A stretch of DNA of 64,000 nt. Source: Streptomyces cadmiisoli. Its GTDB lineage: Bacteria; Actinomycetota; Actinomycetes; Streptomycetales; Streptomycetaceae. Under the pieces are notes generated by a model. That model saw only the letters and a list, made by a program, of their open reading frames with translations. It made no database searches and was not told the DNA's origin. The position numbers and the translations under genes are program-made. Positions 1-10,110 of the stretch are shown one piece after another (within the stretch, counting starts at the first letter, position 1; each line of letters begins with the position of its first letter). The DNA lies in contig NZ_CP030073.1 of the NCBI RefSeq assembly GCF_003261055.1, positions 2,914,001 to 2,978,000 of the forward strand. The letters are read 5' to 3'.

Positions 1-140
1 TCCACTTGAGAGAAATGCCTGTAGAGAAGGGGGAGGTTGATTCCTTCTCAAAGAATTGGGAGGAGCATTTGCTGCGCGTGGCAAAGTCACGACATCTTTT
101 CGACCCCAAGGTGATCGAAAACTGCGGGAGAGAGGCTTAG
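1..140 (+). CDS. C-terminal fragment of an unknown protein (partial at left edge)
   Basis: A reading frame is open from the left edge (codons from base 3) to TAG at 138-140, giving 45 residues. The piece is hydrophilic and helix-prone, with the segments WEEHLLRVAKS and HLFDPKVIEN. Base composition is noticeably less GC-rich than the core genes, with A/T at several third positions, which fits an accessory gene. I do not recognise the family and the start lies outside the window. It could be a chance frame, but the amino-acid mix looks protein-like. Confidence 0.45.
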   Translation, partial: HLREMPVEKGEVDSFSKNWEEHLLRVAKSRHLFDPKVIENCGREA

Positions 141-573
141 CCTCTGCGGACGATTCGCCGAGGGCTCTCCGCGCAACGCCTTCCACCATTCATGCGGGAC
201 CCTCGCCCTGACCGGACGCTCACAGGTCGACCGACCTGAACAGGGCGTCAAACGGTCAGCCATGACGGACGGTTACGGATTTCCGCTGTGCCGCATCCTG
301 GCCGGCGCCCACTGTCATGACTCGCCGCTGCTCGGCCTCGACCGCGGACCTGTCGGACGACCTCGGCCCACTGCCTGATGAGTCGCCCCGGCTGAATTGA
401 AGGCTCGATTCGCAGGCACGGCGCCCGAGTTGCGGGATGCGGCGAGGGGGCGAAGAGTGGTGTTTGAACGCCTGTACACCGTTGAGTCATGAATCTCCGG
501 TGACCTTGAGCCGCCTCACGGGCTCAGCTCACACGGGCAATGCATCACATCACAGAGCGCACCTGGAATCGCC
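141..573. other. Intergenic stretch, no convincing gene
   Basis: No open frame here has credible codon bias or a recognisable product. It holds a hyphenated palindrome (CAGGTCG-AC-CGACCTG, 223-238) that could be an operator or a weak stem. The sequence just upstream of the secreted-protein gene at 574 should carry its promoter, but I see no clear -35/-10 pair. Confidence 0.4.
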
Positions 574-1698
574 ATGCCCAAAACCGCCCGGCGACAGATC
601 TCCCGCCTTGTCGGCGGACCCTGCTTGGCTGCCGCTCTCGCACTGTCGACAGGCGTGACCACGGCGGGGGCAGCACCGGACGCCCTCACACAAGCTACGA
701 CCGCAACGCCAGCCCAACCCTCGCCCCCTCCTCCGCCCACACCGCTGGTGCCCACACCCACCGAACCCACGCCACCGGTGCCCCCCTCGCCCACACCCAC
801 AACGCCGACACCACCGGTGCCCCCATCACCCACACCCACAACGCCCACGCCACCGGTGCCTCCACCACCCACAACGCCGGTACCCCCACCCATGGAGCCC
901 CCACCCACGGAGCCCGAAGAACTGGCAGAGCTGAGGCAGGAAACAGAGGATCAAGTATCGAAACTGCCCAAGGATTTGAAATCGGTGGCACGGCCCACGA
1001 CGATAAGTAGTTTTGCCACCATCAATAACCCGAGCACGACGCCGGAGGACCGGGCCACGCACACGAGAACCATGCAGGCGTTCAATGAAACGCTGAAAAG
1101 AAGCCAAGACCCGAAGGTGTCGCGGCGAGACCGGGTCGCGTACGAGAGGATCGCAATGAATATGGTCAAGGTGCAGGCTATTATCCTGCACCCGGACACG
1201 GAGCAGGAGAAGCGAGAGTTCTGCATGAAAGAGTTGGAATTCATATCCAATGAACTCCTGACCGTCCAGGACCCGGAGACGAGGCCAAAAAAGTCGAAGG
1301 ACCGAGAAGAGATCCAGAAAGTCGTAGATGAGAACAGCAAAGCGCTGGCCACCGTCGCGGACCCGAATGCGTCGCCAAATGAGCAGAACGAGGCGCAAGC
1401 AAAACTGGACCGACTGCCCGACTCACTTGAGAATCCCCAGTACCTTGAATTGACGAAGGAAATCAAGCGCTATCAGGTACCCGAAGCCTGCGTAAACATC
1501 GTAGGTTACCGAACACGTCAGGCTGGATGGCCGAGCGGATCTCTCTGGGGTCTTTCCGATCCGTCGTGCGCTGCGACGGTGGCTGAGGGCGCCCGCGACA
1601 GCAGCAGCCAGTGGAGCGCACTGTTCGAATGCGTGAAACAAAGCATTGAATGCCGAAACCCATTCGCTACATGTGCGGTTCACATTCCCAAAGACTGA
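574..1698 (+). CDS. Secreted Pro-rich protein with 27-residue helical repeats
   Basis: This 374-residue protein starts with a signal peptide: basic residues 1-11, a hydrophobic Ala/Leu stretch to about 28, and AGA near 31-33. A Pro/Thr linker follows (about 48-112) with a 13-residue tandem unit. Residues 150-290 form charged helices with an Asn/Asp/His-Pro anchor at 152, 179, 206, 233 and 263, so the spacing is 27, 27, 27 and 30. The C-terminal part (306-367) has five cysteines and is probably a small disulphide-bonded domain. The export signal and extended linker suggest a cell-surface or exported protein. I know no catalytic motif in it, so the function is unknown. The ribosome-binding site is weak. 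Confidence 0.8.
   Translation: MPKTARRQISRLVGGPCLAAALALSTGVTTAGAAPDALTQATTATPAQPSPPPPPTPLVPTPTEPTPPVPPSPTPTTPTPPVPPSPTPTTPTPPVPPPPTTPVPPPMEPPPTEPEELAELRQETEDQVSKLPKDLKSVARPTTISSFATINNPSTTPEDRATHTRTMQAFNETLKRSQDPKVSRRDRVAYERIAMNMVKVQAIILHPDTEQEKREFCMKELEFISNELLTVQDPETRPKKSKDREEIQKVVDENSKALATVADPNASPNEQNEAQAKLDRLPDSLENPQYLELTKEIKRYQVPEACVNIVGYRTRQAGWPSGSLWGLSDPSCAATVAEGARDSSSQWSALFECVKQSIECRNPFATCAVHIPKD
769..885 (+). repeat. 39-bp tandem repeat encoding the Pro/Thr linker
   Basis: Two near-identical 39-bp units and a diverged third encode TPPVPPSPTPTTP, the same again, then TPPVPPPPTTPVP. Such repeats usually vary in copy number between strains and set linker length. Confidence 0.8.
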
Positions 1699-1857
1699 AA
1701 GCGCGAGATCAGTTCAGGCCTCTGTGAGCAGGCGGAGTCGGCGGCCGGGACGTGCCAGCAACGTTGACAGTCAACGCCGTGACGGCGACTGGTTGTGACA
1801 CCCGCCCGGCAGCGCCTTGTCGGCTTCCGGCTGCTTCGCCCGGCGGTCGGTCGGATC

Positions 1858-1896
1858 CCGACGGCCCGCCGAACCTGGGGTTCGGCGGGCCGTCGG
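1858..1896. terminator. Bidirectional hairpin terminator
   Basis: An 18-bp perfect inverted repeat (arms 1858-1875 and 1879-1896) has a 3-nt loop. It lies 160 bp after the secreted-protein stop and 28 bp beyond the LamG stop on the other strand, so it can end both convergent transcripts. There is no long T-run, which is common for Streptomyces terminators. Confidence 0.8.
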
Positions 1897-1924
1897 AGAT
1901 CAGATCTCTGGAGTCAGCATGGGA

Positions 1925-4066
1925 TCAACACAGGCAGGGGTCCGTCCCCCAGCCCAGGCCGCGGACGTCGTCGTCCCGCAGCGCACCGGAGTACGCCTGG
2001 ACCTCGTCGACGTCGCCGTGCAGGTACTCGCCCCAGCCGTCACCCGTCTTTCCCCGGCCGATCTGGAGGGCACCGCTGCTGTGCCAGCCGTCGGGGAGGT
2101 GGCCGACCGCCTCAGCGCCGGTGTACCCGTTGACGTAGAGCTTGATCGTGTCGGTCCCGTCGTCGTAGACCACCGCGAGACGCTGGCCCGGGCCCTCGCC
2201 CCCGTCGGCGCCCGTGATCTCGGACACCACCCTCTCGGGAGCCCCGGCCTCGTCCTTCTCCGGCATCACCAGTTGCCACGAGTACGTGGACGGCTCGTAG
2301 CGGACCTTGAACGCGTCGGTGTGCTCGCCGGCCTGCGAGAGCACGGTCATCGGATGATCCGGCTCGGAGTCCGCGAGGCGTACGACGACACCGACGGTGA
2401 AGCTGTCGCGGGTGTCCACGACGGGACCGTCGGCGGCCGCGTACCCGGTTTCGCCGTCCAGGTGCAGATGACCTTCGCCCACGAGCGGCCACGGCACGGG
2501 GGTGCAGTCGGGATTGAGCGCACAGTCGTCGGAGCCTCGATAGATCGAAGCTCCGGTGCCGAGCCGCAGAGGCGCGCCACCCGACTGCTCGGGGCTCGCG
2601 TCGTCCGCCGCGTCCTCCAGCGACCAGTGGCCGAGCAGCTTCGGCTTGCGCCATGACAGATCGGCCACCTCGCCCGGTACGACGATCCGGTCGTGGACCT
2701 GTACGTCCCCGATGTCACCGCGCCACCGGTCGCGGTAGCCGGTGGCCCCGCGGGCGCGTCCGATCTGGAAGGCACCGGCCGTCCCGGCGGGATTCGCCTC
2801 CGCCGCGGTGCCGACCTCGTGGCCGTTGACGTACAGGTGCGCGCGCCTCGTCTCCGCGTCGTAGAGCCCCAGTAGATGCGCCCACTCGCCGGACTCGGGC
2901 GCGCCACCGGACACCCGCGCACCCGACATCGCGAACGACCAGACAGGCCCGGGATCCTGGCGCAGCCCAAGGCTGAAGCCGGGCACTCCGTCCGCGTCCT
3001 GGCTGGCGACGGTCATGTTCCGACCGGTTTCGGCGGGCCGCACCCACGCACTGACGGCGAAGGACTTGCGGATGTCCGTGGCCGGGGCATCCGTGGTGAG
3101 GAAGCCATGGCCACTGCCGTCCAGGCTGACCGTGCCGGTCGCTCCGGTGCCCGCGGGCGCCGGACCGCCGAAGGTCACGCCGGTGCCCGCACGGGCGACG
3201 GCGCCCGTCTCGGCAGAGGCCGAACGGGAGCCTGCCGGGTCGTCCAGCGGCCAGTGGGCGACAGGGGCACGCCCCCTCTTCACGTTGAAGTTGTACTGCG
3301 CCCGTTCGCCCAGGCGGCCGGAGCGGTCGATCGCATGGACCATCAGGTAATCGGGCCCCGACCTGAGCGGCAGGTAGGGAATCGTCACGGCCGCACCCGG
3401 ACGCTCGGCTGAGACGGTTCCGTGCGGGCCACCGAGAAAGCTGTACCTGTACGACACCACGTCATCGGAGGGTGAGTCCATGGTGAAGTGGCCGTAGACG
3501 CCCACCCCGTCCACCCAGAACACGTCCTCGGGGTTGGGGTATTCGGGGGACGTGATCGTCGCCTTCTCGGGATTCGTGTCGTCGTACACGAACGAACAGA
3601 GCGTGCCTTCTCCCTCATCGCTCCATGGGGAGGCCGCCTCGCCGTCATGGGCGCGGACATGCCAGGAAACGACGGTGTTCGCCGGGATGTCGTCCGGCAT
3701 GGTCCAGTAATGGAACGCACCCGAGGATGAGGTGACGGTGGTGTGAGCACGGCGCTGCTCCACCCCCGTCGCGTCCGTCCACCACGCCTCGAATTCTGCC
3801 GTGACCGGGCTGAACTCGGAGGGCTGATTGTCCTCCTCGGGGTCGTACAGCACGGCACTGAGCCTGGGCGGCTGCGAAACGTACGCCGTGTTGTCGCCCG
3901 TCGCGCAGGCCTTGCCCTGCGACTTGAGGTCCTGCGCAAGGGGCTGCTCGGGCGGCAGGTTGTCCACCGCGTGCGCCGTACCGGCAGCCGTGGCGAGCAG
4001 CGCCGCGACGCAGCTCCCCGCGAGCGTCATACGTCTGCGTCTGCCCGTCCTTCCGAACCTGATCAA
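1925..4066 (-). CDS. Secreted protein with two LamG (ConA-like lectin) domains
   Basis: This 713-residue exported protein has a signal peptide in the first ~33 residues (RRRR, then an Ala/Leu core ending AHA). An N-terminal beta-rich Fn3/Ig-like region (about 40-265) leads to two LamG/concanavalin-like jelly-roll domains at roughly 268-468 and 485-705. Each has the typical closing pattern: Tyr-Val-Asn-Gly, then Gln-Ile-Gly-Arg and a Gly-Asp-Val-Asp-type strand. LamG domains bind carbohydrate or protein ligands, and no catalytic residues are evident. I chose the TTG at 4066 because GGGGAGGG sits 4-6 nt upstream and it gives a normal signal peptide. A GTG at 4105 would add 13 residues. Family certainty is high; the ligand is unknown. 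Confidence 0.85.
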   Translation of the reverse strand: MIRFGRTGRRRRMTLAGSCVAALLATAAGTAHAVDNLPPEQPLAQDLKSQGKACATGDNTAYVSQPPRLSAVLYDPEEDNQPSEFSPVTAEFEAWWTDATGVEQRRAHTTVTSSSGAFHYWTMPDDIPANTVVSWHVRAHDGEAASPWSDEGEGTLCSFVYDDTNPEKATITSPEYPNPEDVFWVDGVGVYGHFTMDSPSDDVVSYRYSFLGGPHGTVSAERPGAAVTIPYLPLRSGPDYLMVHAIDRSGRLGERAQYNFNVKRGRAPVAHWPLDDPAGSRSASAETGAVARAGTGVTFGGPAPAGTGATGTVSLDGSGHGFLTTDAPATDIRKSFAVSAWVRPAETGRNMTVASQDADGVPGFSLGLRQDPGPVWSFAMSGARVSGGAPESGEWAHLLGLYDAETRRAHLYVNGHEVGTAAEANPAGTAGAFQIGRARGATGYRDRWRGDIGDVQVHDRIVVPGEVADLSWRKPKLLGHWSLEDAADDASPEQSGGAPLRLGTGASIYRGSDDCALNPDCTPVPWPLVGEGHLHLDGETGYAAADGPVVDTRDSFTVGVVVRLADSEPDHPMTVLSQAGEHTDAFKVRYEPSTYSWQLVMPEKDEAGAPERVVSEITGADGGEGPGQRLAVVYDDGTDTIKLYVNGYTGAEAVGHLPDGWHSSGALQIGRGKTGDGWGEYLHGDVDEVQAYSGALRDDDVRGLGWGTDPCLC

Positions 4067-4243
4067 CTGTCCCTCCCCTGTGGGCTCTTGGCACTCGTGG
4101 ATCACACGAGCCGCCCGAAGCTAACAGAGACGACCGACAACGCAGAAAGGGTTTTCCCTGCACTCAGCCGCTGGTCCGGGGCCCTCCGTCCTGCCCTTCC
4201 CCGAGCCGCTGCCCGACACCCACTGGAATCGGCCATCGCACGG

Positions 4244-4276
4244 AAAAAGGCCCGCCACCCCAAGGGCGGCGGGCCT
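4244..4276 (-). terminator. Rho-independent terminator after cdsA
   Basis: A 9-bp perfect stem (AGGCCCGCC at 4248-4256 pairs with GGCGGGCCT at 4268-4276) is followed on the minus strand by five T residues (4248-4244). It lies about 20 bp beyond the cdsA stop and closes the frr-cdsA transcript. Confidence 0.85.
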
Positions 4277-4294
4277 CCACGTCCGGTCCGGCGG

Positions 4295-5416
4295 TCAGCC
4301 GGATCCCACGAACAGCACCAGCAGCAACCACACCACCGGTGCCGTCGGCAGCAAGGAGTCCAGCCGGTCCATGATGCCGCCGTGGCCCGGCAGCAGCGTG
4401 CCCATGTCCTTGATGCCGAGGTCGCGCTTGATCATCGATTCGCCGAGGTCGCCCAGCGTGGCGCTGGCGGCGACCGCGAGACCGAGGAGCAGCCCCTGCC
4501 ACCAGGTGCCGTCGTCGATCAGGAACTGCATGCACAGCGCACCGGCGACCATGGCGAAGGCGACGGCTCCGAGCAGGCCCTCACGGGTCTTGCCGGGACT
4601 GATGCGCGGGGCCAGCTTGTGCCGGCCGAAGCGCCAGCCGACGGCGTAGGCGCCCGTGTCACTGACCACGGTCAGCAGCAGGAACATGAAGACGCGGCGC
4701 GGACCGTCGTCCGCGGTGAGCATCATTGTCACGAAGGTCGCCAGGAACGGCACGTAGAACGCGGCGAAGACCCCCGCGGTGACGTCCTTGAGGTAACCCT
4801 CCGGCGGTTCCGTCATCCGCCAGACCAGTACCGCGAGCGCGGTGAGCGCCATCGCCATCCAGGCGCCCTCGGCTCCGCGGACGTATCCGGCGACGACCAT
4901 CGCTGCGCCGCCCACCGCGAGCGGTACGAGCGGCGCCTTGATGCCCTTGCGCTCCTCGAGCCGCTTGGTCAGCTCCCACAGGCCCACCACGACGGCGACC
5001 GCGACGACCCCGACGAACACCGCCTTGACGATGAACAGCGAGGCGACGATCACCGCGCCGAGTCCGACCCCGACACCTATCGCGGCGCTCAGGTCCCGGC
5101 CCGCGCTCTTCTTCTGCGGGGCGGGCGCCGGTTGCGGGGCGTCGTGCATGGGCTCCGGATTCTGCGGCGGAGTGAAGGGCTGCGCCGCCGGGCTCTCGTC
5201 GCGGAACAAGGGGCCGCCCAGCCGAGCGGCCCCCCGCCCGTCATCCTGGTTTCCGCCGGTTGCGGATACGTCGGGCACAGGGGACATGGGGCGAGTCTGC
5301 TGCGCGTCTAGCGCATCGTACGTGGGACCCGCCGGGGCGGCCCCCTGGACAGGCCCCCGCTCGGACGGCCCCCAGTACCCGGCGTGCGGCGGCGCTCCCC
5401 AGGAAGAGTCGTTCAT
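4295..5416 (-). CDS. cdsA: Phosphatidate cytidylyltransferase (CDP-diglyceride synthase)
   Basis: It makes CDP-diacylglycerol from phosphatidate and CTP, the entry step to phospholipid synthesis, in the cytoplasmic membrane. The 373-residue protein has a long Pro/Gln-rich cytoplasmic N-terminus (about 1-105), typical of actinobacterial forms. About eight hydrophobic segments follow. The C-terminal CdsA signature is present: SDTGAYAVGWRFGRH, then SPGKTREG, and later GDLGESMIKRDLGIKDMG and LPGHGGIMDRLDS with its conserved Asp residues. Its ATG overlaps the frr stop by one base (TGATG), so the two are translationally coupled. Confidence 0.95.
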   Translation of the reverse strand: MNDSSWGAPPHAGYWGPSERGPVQGAAPAGPTYDALDAQQTRPMSPVPDVSATGGNQDDGRGAARLGGPLFRDESPAAQPFTPPQNPEPMHDAPQPAPAPQKKSAGRDLSAAIGVGVGLGAVIVASLFIVKAVFVGVVAVAVVVGLWELTKRLEERKGIKAPLVPLAVGGAAMVVAGYVRGAEGAWMAMALTALAVLVWRMTEPPEGYLKDVTAGVFAAFYVPFLATFVTMMLTADDGPRRVFMFLLLTVVSDTGAYAVGWRFGRHKLAPRISPGKTREGLLGAVAFAMVAGALCMQFLIDDGTWWQGLLLGLAVAASATLGDLGESMIKRDLGIKDMGTLLPGHGGIMDRLDSLLPTAPVVWLLLVLFVGSG

Positions 5417-5973
5417 CAGACCTCGAGCAGCTCTGATTCCTTGTGCTTGAGCAGCTCGTCCACCTGGGCGACGTACTTCGCGGTGGTGTCGTCGAGCTCC
5501 TTCTCCGCACGGCGGCCCTCGTCCTCGCCGATCTCGCCGTCCTTGATCAGCTTGTCGATGGCGTCCTTGGCCTTGCGGCGCACGGAGCGGATCGAGATCT
5601 TCGCGTCCTCGCCCTTGCCCTTGGCGACCTTGATGTACTCGCGGCGGCGCTCCTCGGTGAGCTCCGGGAACACCACCCTGATGATGTTTCCGTCGTTGCT
5701 CGGGTTGACGCCCAGATCCGAGTCGCGGATCGCCTGCTCGATGTTGCGCAGCGCGCTCTTGTCGAACGGCGTCACGACCGCCATGCGCGGCTCCGGCACG
5801 GAGAACGAAGCCAGCTGGTTGATCGGCGTCGGTGCACCGTAGTAGTCGGCGACGATCTTGTTGAACATCGCCGGGTGCGCACGGCCGGTGCGGATCGCGG
5901 CGAAGTCCTCCTTGGCGACCACGACGGCCTTCTCCATCTTCTCCTCGGCCTCGAGGAGGGTCTCTTCGATCAC
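5416..5973 (-). CDS. frr: Ribosome recycling factor
   Basis: It splits post-termination ribosomes together with EF-G. The protein is 185 residues, the standard RRF length, when started at GTG 5973, which has AGGAG six bases upstream. The frame extends further upstream without a good start. Conserved features include [11 protein letters not shown], the [18 protein letters not shown] stretch, and the C-terminal helix ending [10 protein letters not shown]. It lies between pyrH and cdsA, the usual actinobacterial order, and its stop overlaps the cdsA start. Confidence 0.96.
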   Translation of the reverse strand: MIEETLLEAEEKMEKAVVVAKEDFAAIRTGRAHPAMFNKIVADYYGAPTPINQLASFSVPEPRMAVVTPFDKSALRNIEQAIRDSDLGVNPSNDGNIIRVVFPELTEERRREYIKVAKGKGEDAKISIRSVRRKAKDAIDKLIKDGEIGEDEGRRAEKELDDTTAKYVAQVDELLKHKESELLEV

Positions 5974-6158
5974 CACTTGCTCCTGCGTGTCTTGAGTAGG
6001 CCCGGCTGCGGTTCCTCGGACGGGGCGGCGGCCGGCTGCGTCGCGTCTTCTTCCTGCACGGTTCCCGACCGGCAGGACATTGTCCATCCCCCGGCCGTGG
6101 TCCGTGGCCCCCGTCCCCCGGACAGATGCGGTCCCTCGGACGGGAGTGGTTCCACCGG

Positions 6159-7073
<915 letters not shown>

Positions 7074-7106
7074 CTATCGGGATCGAGTACCCGTCGCTGT
7101 ACGGAC

Positions 7107-7943
7107 TCAGATGCCGACCTTGATGCGCGAGAAGCGCTTCAGGGTGACACCGGCCTCGTCCAGGACCTTCTGGACCGACTTCTTGTTGTCCAGCGCGTAC
7201 GGCTGGCCGAGCAGCGTGGCGTCCTTGAAGAAGCCGTTCAGGCGACCCTCGACGATCTTGGCGATCGCGGCCTCGGGCTTGCCCTCGTTGCGGGTGGTCT
7301 CCTCGGCGATGCGGCGCTCGCTCTCGACGACCTCGGCCGGCACGTCCTCCTTGGCGAGGTACTTCGGCGCGAAGGCGGCGATGTGCTGGGCGATGCCCTT
7401 GGCGACCTCGGCGTCGGGCTTGTCGAGCTCGACGAGGACACCGATCTGCGGGGGCAGGTCCGGCATCGTGCGGTGCATGTACGCGGTCACGAAGCCGCCG
7501 GCGAACTGCGCGAAGCGGTCCAGCACGATCTTCTCGCCCAGGTTGGCGTTGGCCTCGTCCACGAACGCCTGGACGGTCTTGCCGGGCTCGATCTCGGAGC
7601 CGAGCAGGGCCTCGAGGTCGGCCGGGGAGGTCTTCGCCACGTGCTCGGCGATCGCCTGGGCGACGCCCTGGAACTTCTCGCCCTTGGCGACGAAGTCCGT
7701 CTCGCACTTCAGCTCGACCAGAACGCCGGAGGAGTTGTCGTCGGCGATGATGGAGACCACGGCGCCGTTCTCGGCGGAGCGGCCCTCGCGCTTGGCGACG
7801 CCCTTCTGGCCCTTGATGCGCAGCGCCTCGACGGCCTTGTCGACGTTGCCCTCGGCCTCGTCCAGCGCCTTCTTGCAGTCCATCATGCCGGCGCCCGTGA
7901 GCTCACGGAGCTTCTTGACGTCGGCGGCGGTGTAGTTCGCCAT
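7107..7943 (-). CDS. tsf: Translation elongation factor Ts
   Basis: It is the nucleotide-exchange factor that reloads EF-Tu with GTP. The protein is 278 residues from ATG 7943. The N-terminal UBA-like domain contains LRELTGAGMMDCKKAL and is followed by the classical GQKGVAKREGR turn. The core then has ELKCETDFVAKGEKF, the region that contacts EF-Tu, and a C-terminal module ends with SRIKVGI. It sits downstream of rpsB in the conserved rpsB-tsf pair, separated by a strong hairpin. Confidence 0.97.
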   Translation of the reverse strand: MANYTAADVKKLRELTGAGMMDCKKALDEAEGNVDKAVEALRIKGQKGVAKREGRSAENGAVVSIIADDNSSGVLVELKCETDFVAKGEKFQGVAQAIAEHVAKTSPADLEALLGSEIEPGKTVQAFVDEANANLGEKIVLDRFAQFAGGFVTAYMHRTMPDLPPQIGVLVELDKPDAEVAKGIAQHIAAFAPKYLAKEDVPAEVVESERRIAEETTRNEGKPEAAIAKIVEGRLNGFFKDATLLGQPYALDNKKSVQKVLDEAGVTLKRFSRIKVGI

Positions 7944-8047
7944 GAGTCTGTGAATCTTTCTCGAAAGTCTGGAGGATCGAAGATCTGCGGGGTCCGGTGG
8001 ATCCGCATGCACTGCAGATCTACGACACGCCGCTGACCTACGGGTGA

Positions 8048-8084
8048 ACGGCGGGAGCGGACTTCATGTCACCGCTCCCGCCGT
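8048..8084 (-). terminator. Hairpin between rpsB and tsf
   Basis: A 13-bp perfect inverted repeat (8048-8060 and 8072-8084) with an 11-nt loop starts 17 bp after the rpsB stop. It has no T-run. In this gene pair such a hairpin usually gives partial termination, or an RNA-processing site, that lowers tsf relative to rpsB. Confidence 0.7.
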
Positions 8085-8100
8085 CAACGCTGACGGACGG

Positions 8101-9015
8101 TCAGGCCTGCTCGCCCTCGGCGGCCGGGGCGTCGGCAGCCGGAGCCTCGGCGACCGGAGCGTCGGCAGCGGGCGCCTCGGCGGCCGGAGCCTCGGCGGCG
8201 TCCGCGGCGGGGGCGTCCGCGGCAGGGGCCTCCTCGGCCTTCTTCTCACCCTCGAGCAGGTCGCGCTCCCACTCGGCGAGCGGCTCGCCCGCGGCCTTCT
8301 CGCCCTTGTCACCGGTGGCGACGCCGGAACGGGCGATGAGGCCCTCGGCGACGGCGTCGGCGATCACACGGGTGAGCAGGGTGACGGAGCGGATCGCGTC
8401 GTCGTTGCCCGGGATCTTGTAGTCGACCTCGTCGGGGTCGCAGTTGGTGTCGAGGATGGCGACGACCGGGATGTTGAGCTTCCGGGCCTCGCCGACCGCG
8501 ATGTGCTCCTTCTTGGTGTCCACGATCCAGACGGCGCTGGGCACCTTCTGCATCTCGCGGATACCACCGAGGGTCTTCTCGAGCTTGGCCTTCTCGCGGG
8601 AGAGGACCAGCAGCTCCTTCTTGGTCAGACCGGAAGCGGCGACGTCCTCGAAGTCGATCTGCTCGAGCTCCTTGAGGCGCTGCAGACGCTTGTAGACGGT
8701 GGAGAAGTTGGTGAGCATGCCGCCCAGCCAGCGCTGGTTGACGTAGGGCATGCCGACGCGGGTGGCCTGCTCGGCGATGGCCTCCTGCGCCTGCTTCTTC
8801 GTACCGACGAACATGACCGTGCCACCGTGGGCGACGGTCTCCTTGACGAACTCGTAGGCGCGGTCGATGTACGACAGCGACTGGAGCAGGTCGATGATGT
8901 AGATGCCGTTGCGCTCGGTGAAGATGAAGCGCTTCATCTTCGGGTTCCAGCGACGGGTCTGGTGACCGAAGTGGACGCCGCTTTCCAGCAGCTCCCGCAT
9001 CGTGACGACGGCCAT
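8101..9015 (-). CDS. rpsB: 30S ribosomal protein S2
   Basis: It is a late-assembling small-subunit protein. The protein is 304 residues from ATG 9015, preceded by CAAGGAGAA. The N-terminus has [21 protein letters not shown], and the body has [22 protein letters not shown] and [23 protein letters not shown]. The last ~60 residues are an Ala/Pro/Glu-rich low-complexity tail built from repeated APAADAP-like units. This tail is longer than in most bacteria and common in Streptomyces. The tail DNA is itself repetitive and likely to vary between strains. Confidence 0.97.
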   Translation of the reverse strand: MAVVTMRELLESGVHFGHQTRRWNPKMKRFIFTERNGIYIIDLLQSLSYIDRAYEFVKETVAHGGTVMFVGTKKQAQEAIAEQATRVGMPYVNQRWLGGMLTNFSTVYKRLQRLKELEQIDFEDVAASGLTKKELLVLSREKAKLEKTLGGIREMQKVPSAVWIVDTKKEHIAVGEARKLNIPVVAILDTNCDPDEVDYKIPGNDDAIRSVTLLTRVIADAVAEGLIARSGVATGDKGEKAAGEPLAEWERDLLEGEKKAEEAPAADAPAADAAEAPAAEAPAADAPVAEAPAADAPAAEGEQA

Positions 9016-9287
9016 GGCCGTTCTCCTTGAATTTCTCGGTTGTGCCGCGGATGCCGGACGGCTCCCGCGCCTGACGCCCACGTGCGCCGTGCCACTGAGG
9101 GACCGAGGGGCGCTGACACGAACCGTTGCCGGACTCGTATCGGGGCGTGCGAAGTCGACCCGGTGGCCCGGGTCGCCACCAGAAGTGTACGGGACCCGCG
9201 GGGTCCCGGGTGACGCCGCTGTCCACAACCGGGGAGTGGTCCACAGGGTCCGGCCGTGATCGAACGGGGTGCGGGACGGTTTTCCGC

Positions 9288-9878
9288 ATGCGAGCGATGC
9301 GATGCACCCGAGTGATCCCGGCGTTGCCGCTGGGCGTGGCACTGGCGGTCCTGTCCCCTGCGGCCGGGGCGGACACCGCGCCGGCCGCAGGGCCCGCCGC
9401 CCCGGACGCACCGGTTCCGGCGATCGGCCGCGTCTGGCCGGTCGGCGTACGCCCGACCGTGCTTCGCGGCTGGGAGCCCCCGGCGAGCCGATACGGCCGC
9501 GGCCACCGCGGGGTGGATCTCGCGGCGCCGGCCGGGACCCCGGTGCGCGCGGTCGCGGCGGGCCGGGTGTCGTTCGCGGGCAGAGTGGCCGGCAACGGCA
9601 CCGTGTCGGTGGAGCTGCGCGATTCGGGTGTTCCTCCGCTGCGCACGACGTACCAGCCGGTCCGCCCGTCCGTGGCGAAGGGGGCCGTGGTTGAGGCCGG
9701 TGCGGTGGTGGGCACCGTGGAGCCCGCGGGCTCCCACTGCGCGGCCACCTGCGTGCACTGGGGCCTGCTGAGGGGCCCGACGTACCTGGACCCGCTGTCC
9801 CTCCTGCCACCCGAACTGCTGCGCCGACCACCGTCCCGGCTGCTCCCGGTACTCGGCGTGCCCCCGCCAGAGGCGTAG
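9288..9878 (+). CDS. Secreted M23-family (LytM-like) protein, possibly degenerate
   Basis: This 196-residue exported protein has a signal peptide in about the first 28 residues. A single M23 domain carries the first metal ligands in [10 protein letters not shown] (His73, Asp77). The closing motif reads CVHWG: His157 is kept, but Cys155 takes the place of the first His of the usual HxH catalytic pair. His150 lies nearby. M23 enzymes cut peptidoglycan cross-bridges; this one may be a weak or non-catalytic form, as in many short actinobacterial homologues. It is divergent from rpsB. Another in-frame ATG lies at 9297. Confidence 0.85.
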   Translation: MRAMRCTRVIPALPLGVALAVLSPAAGADTAPAAGPAAPDAPVPAIGRVWPVGVRPTVLRGWEPPASRYGRGHRGVDLAAPAGTPVRAVAAGRVSFAGRVAGNGTVSVELRDSGVPPLRTTYQPVRPSVAKGAVVEAGAVVGTVEPAGSHCAATCVHWGLLRGPTYLDPLSLLPPELLRRPPSRLLPVLGVPPPEA

Positions 9879-9964
9879 CCCGGGCAGCCCCGGTCCGGGC
9901 AGACGTTCCCGGACGGCCGGTGCCCTTGCTTCCGCGGTCCCCGGGGGCGCGGTGCGAGGGCATC

Positions 9965-10110
9965 GGGTACGTGGATGGTCTGGCGCCCCGGCGGCGGCCC
10001 ACGGGGCGCGGTACGGGAGCCTCGGGTACGCAAACGGCCAGGCCCTCCGGCGGCGATCCACGAGGGGCGCGGTACGGACGGGGCTCGGGTACGCAGACGG
10101 CGCCGACGGT
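9965..10110. repeat. Imperfect ~60-bp direct repeats
   Basis: Units begin with GGGTACG at 9965, 10024 and 10087 (59 and 63 bp apart). The first two share a GGCGGCG core and end in GGGCGCGGTACGG; the third is partial. The copies are clearly related but diverged. Confidence 0.6.
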
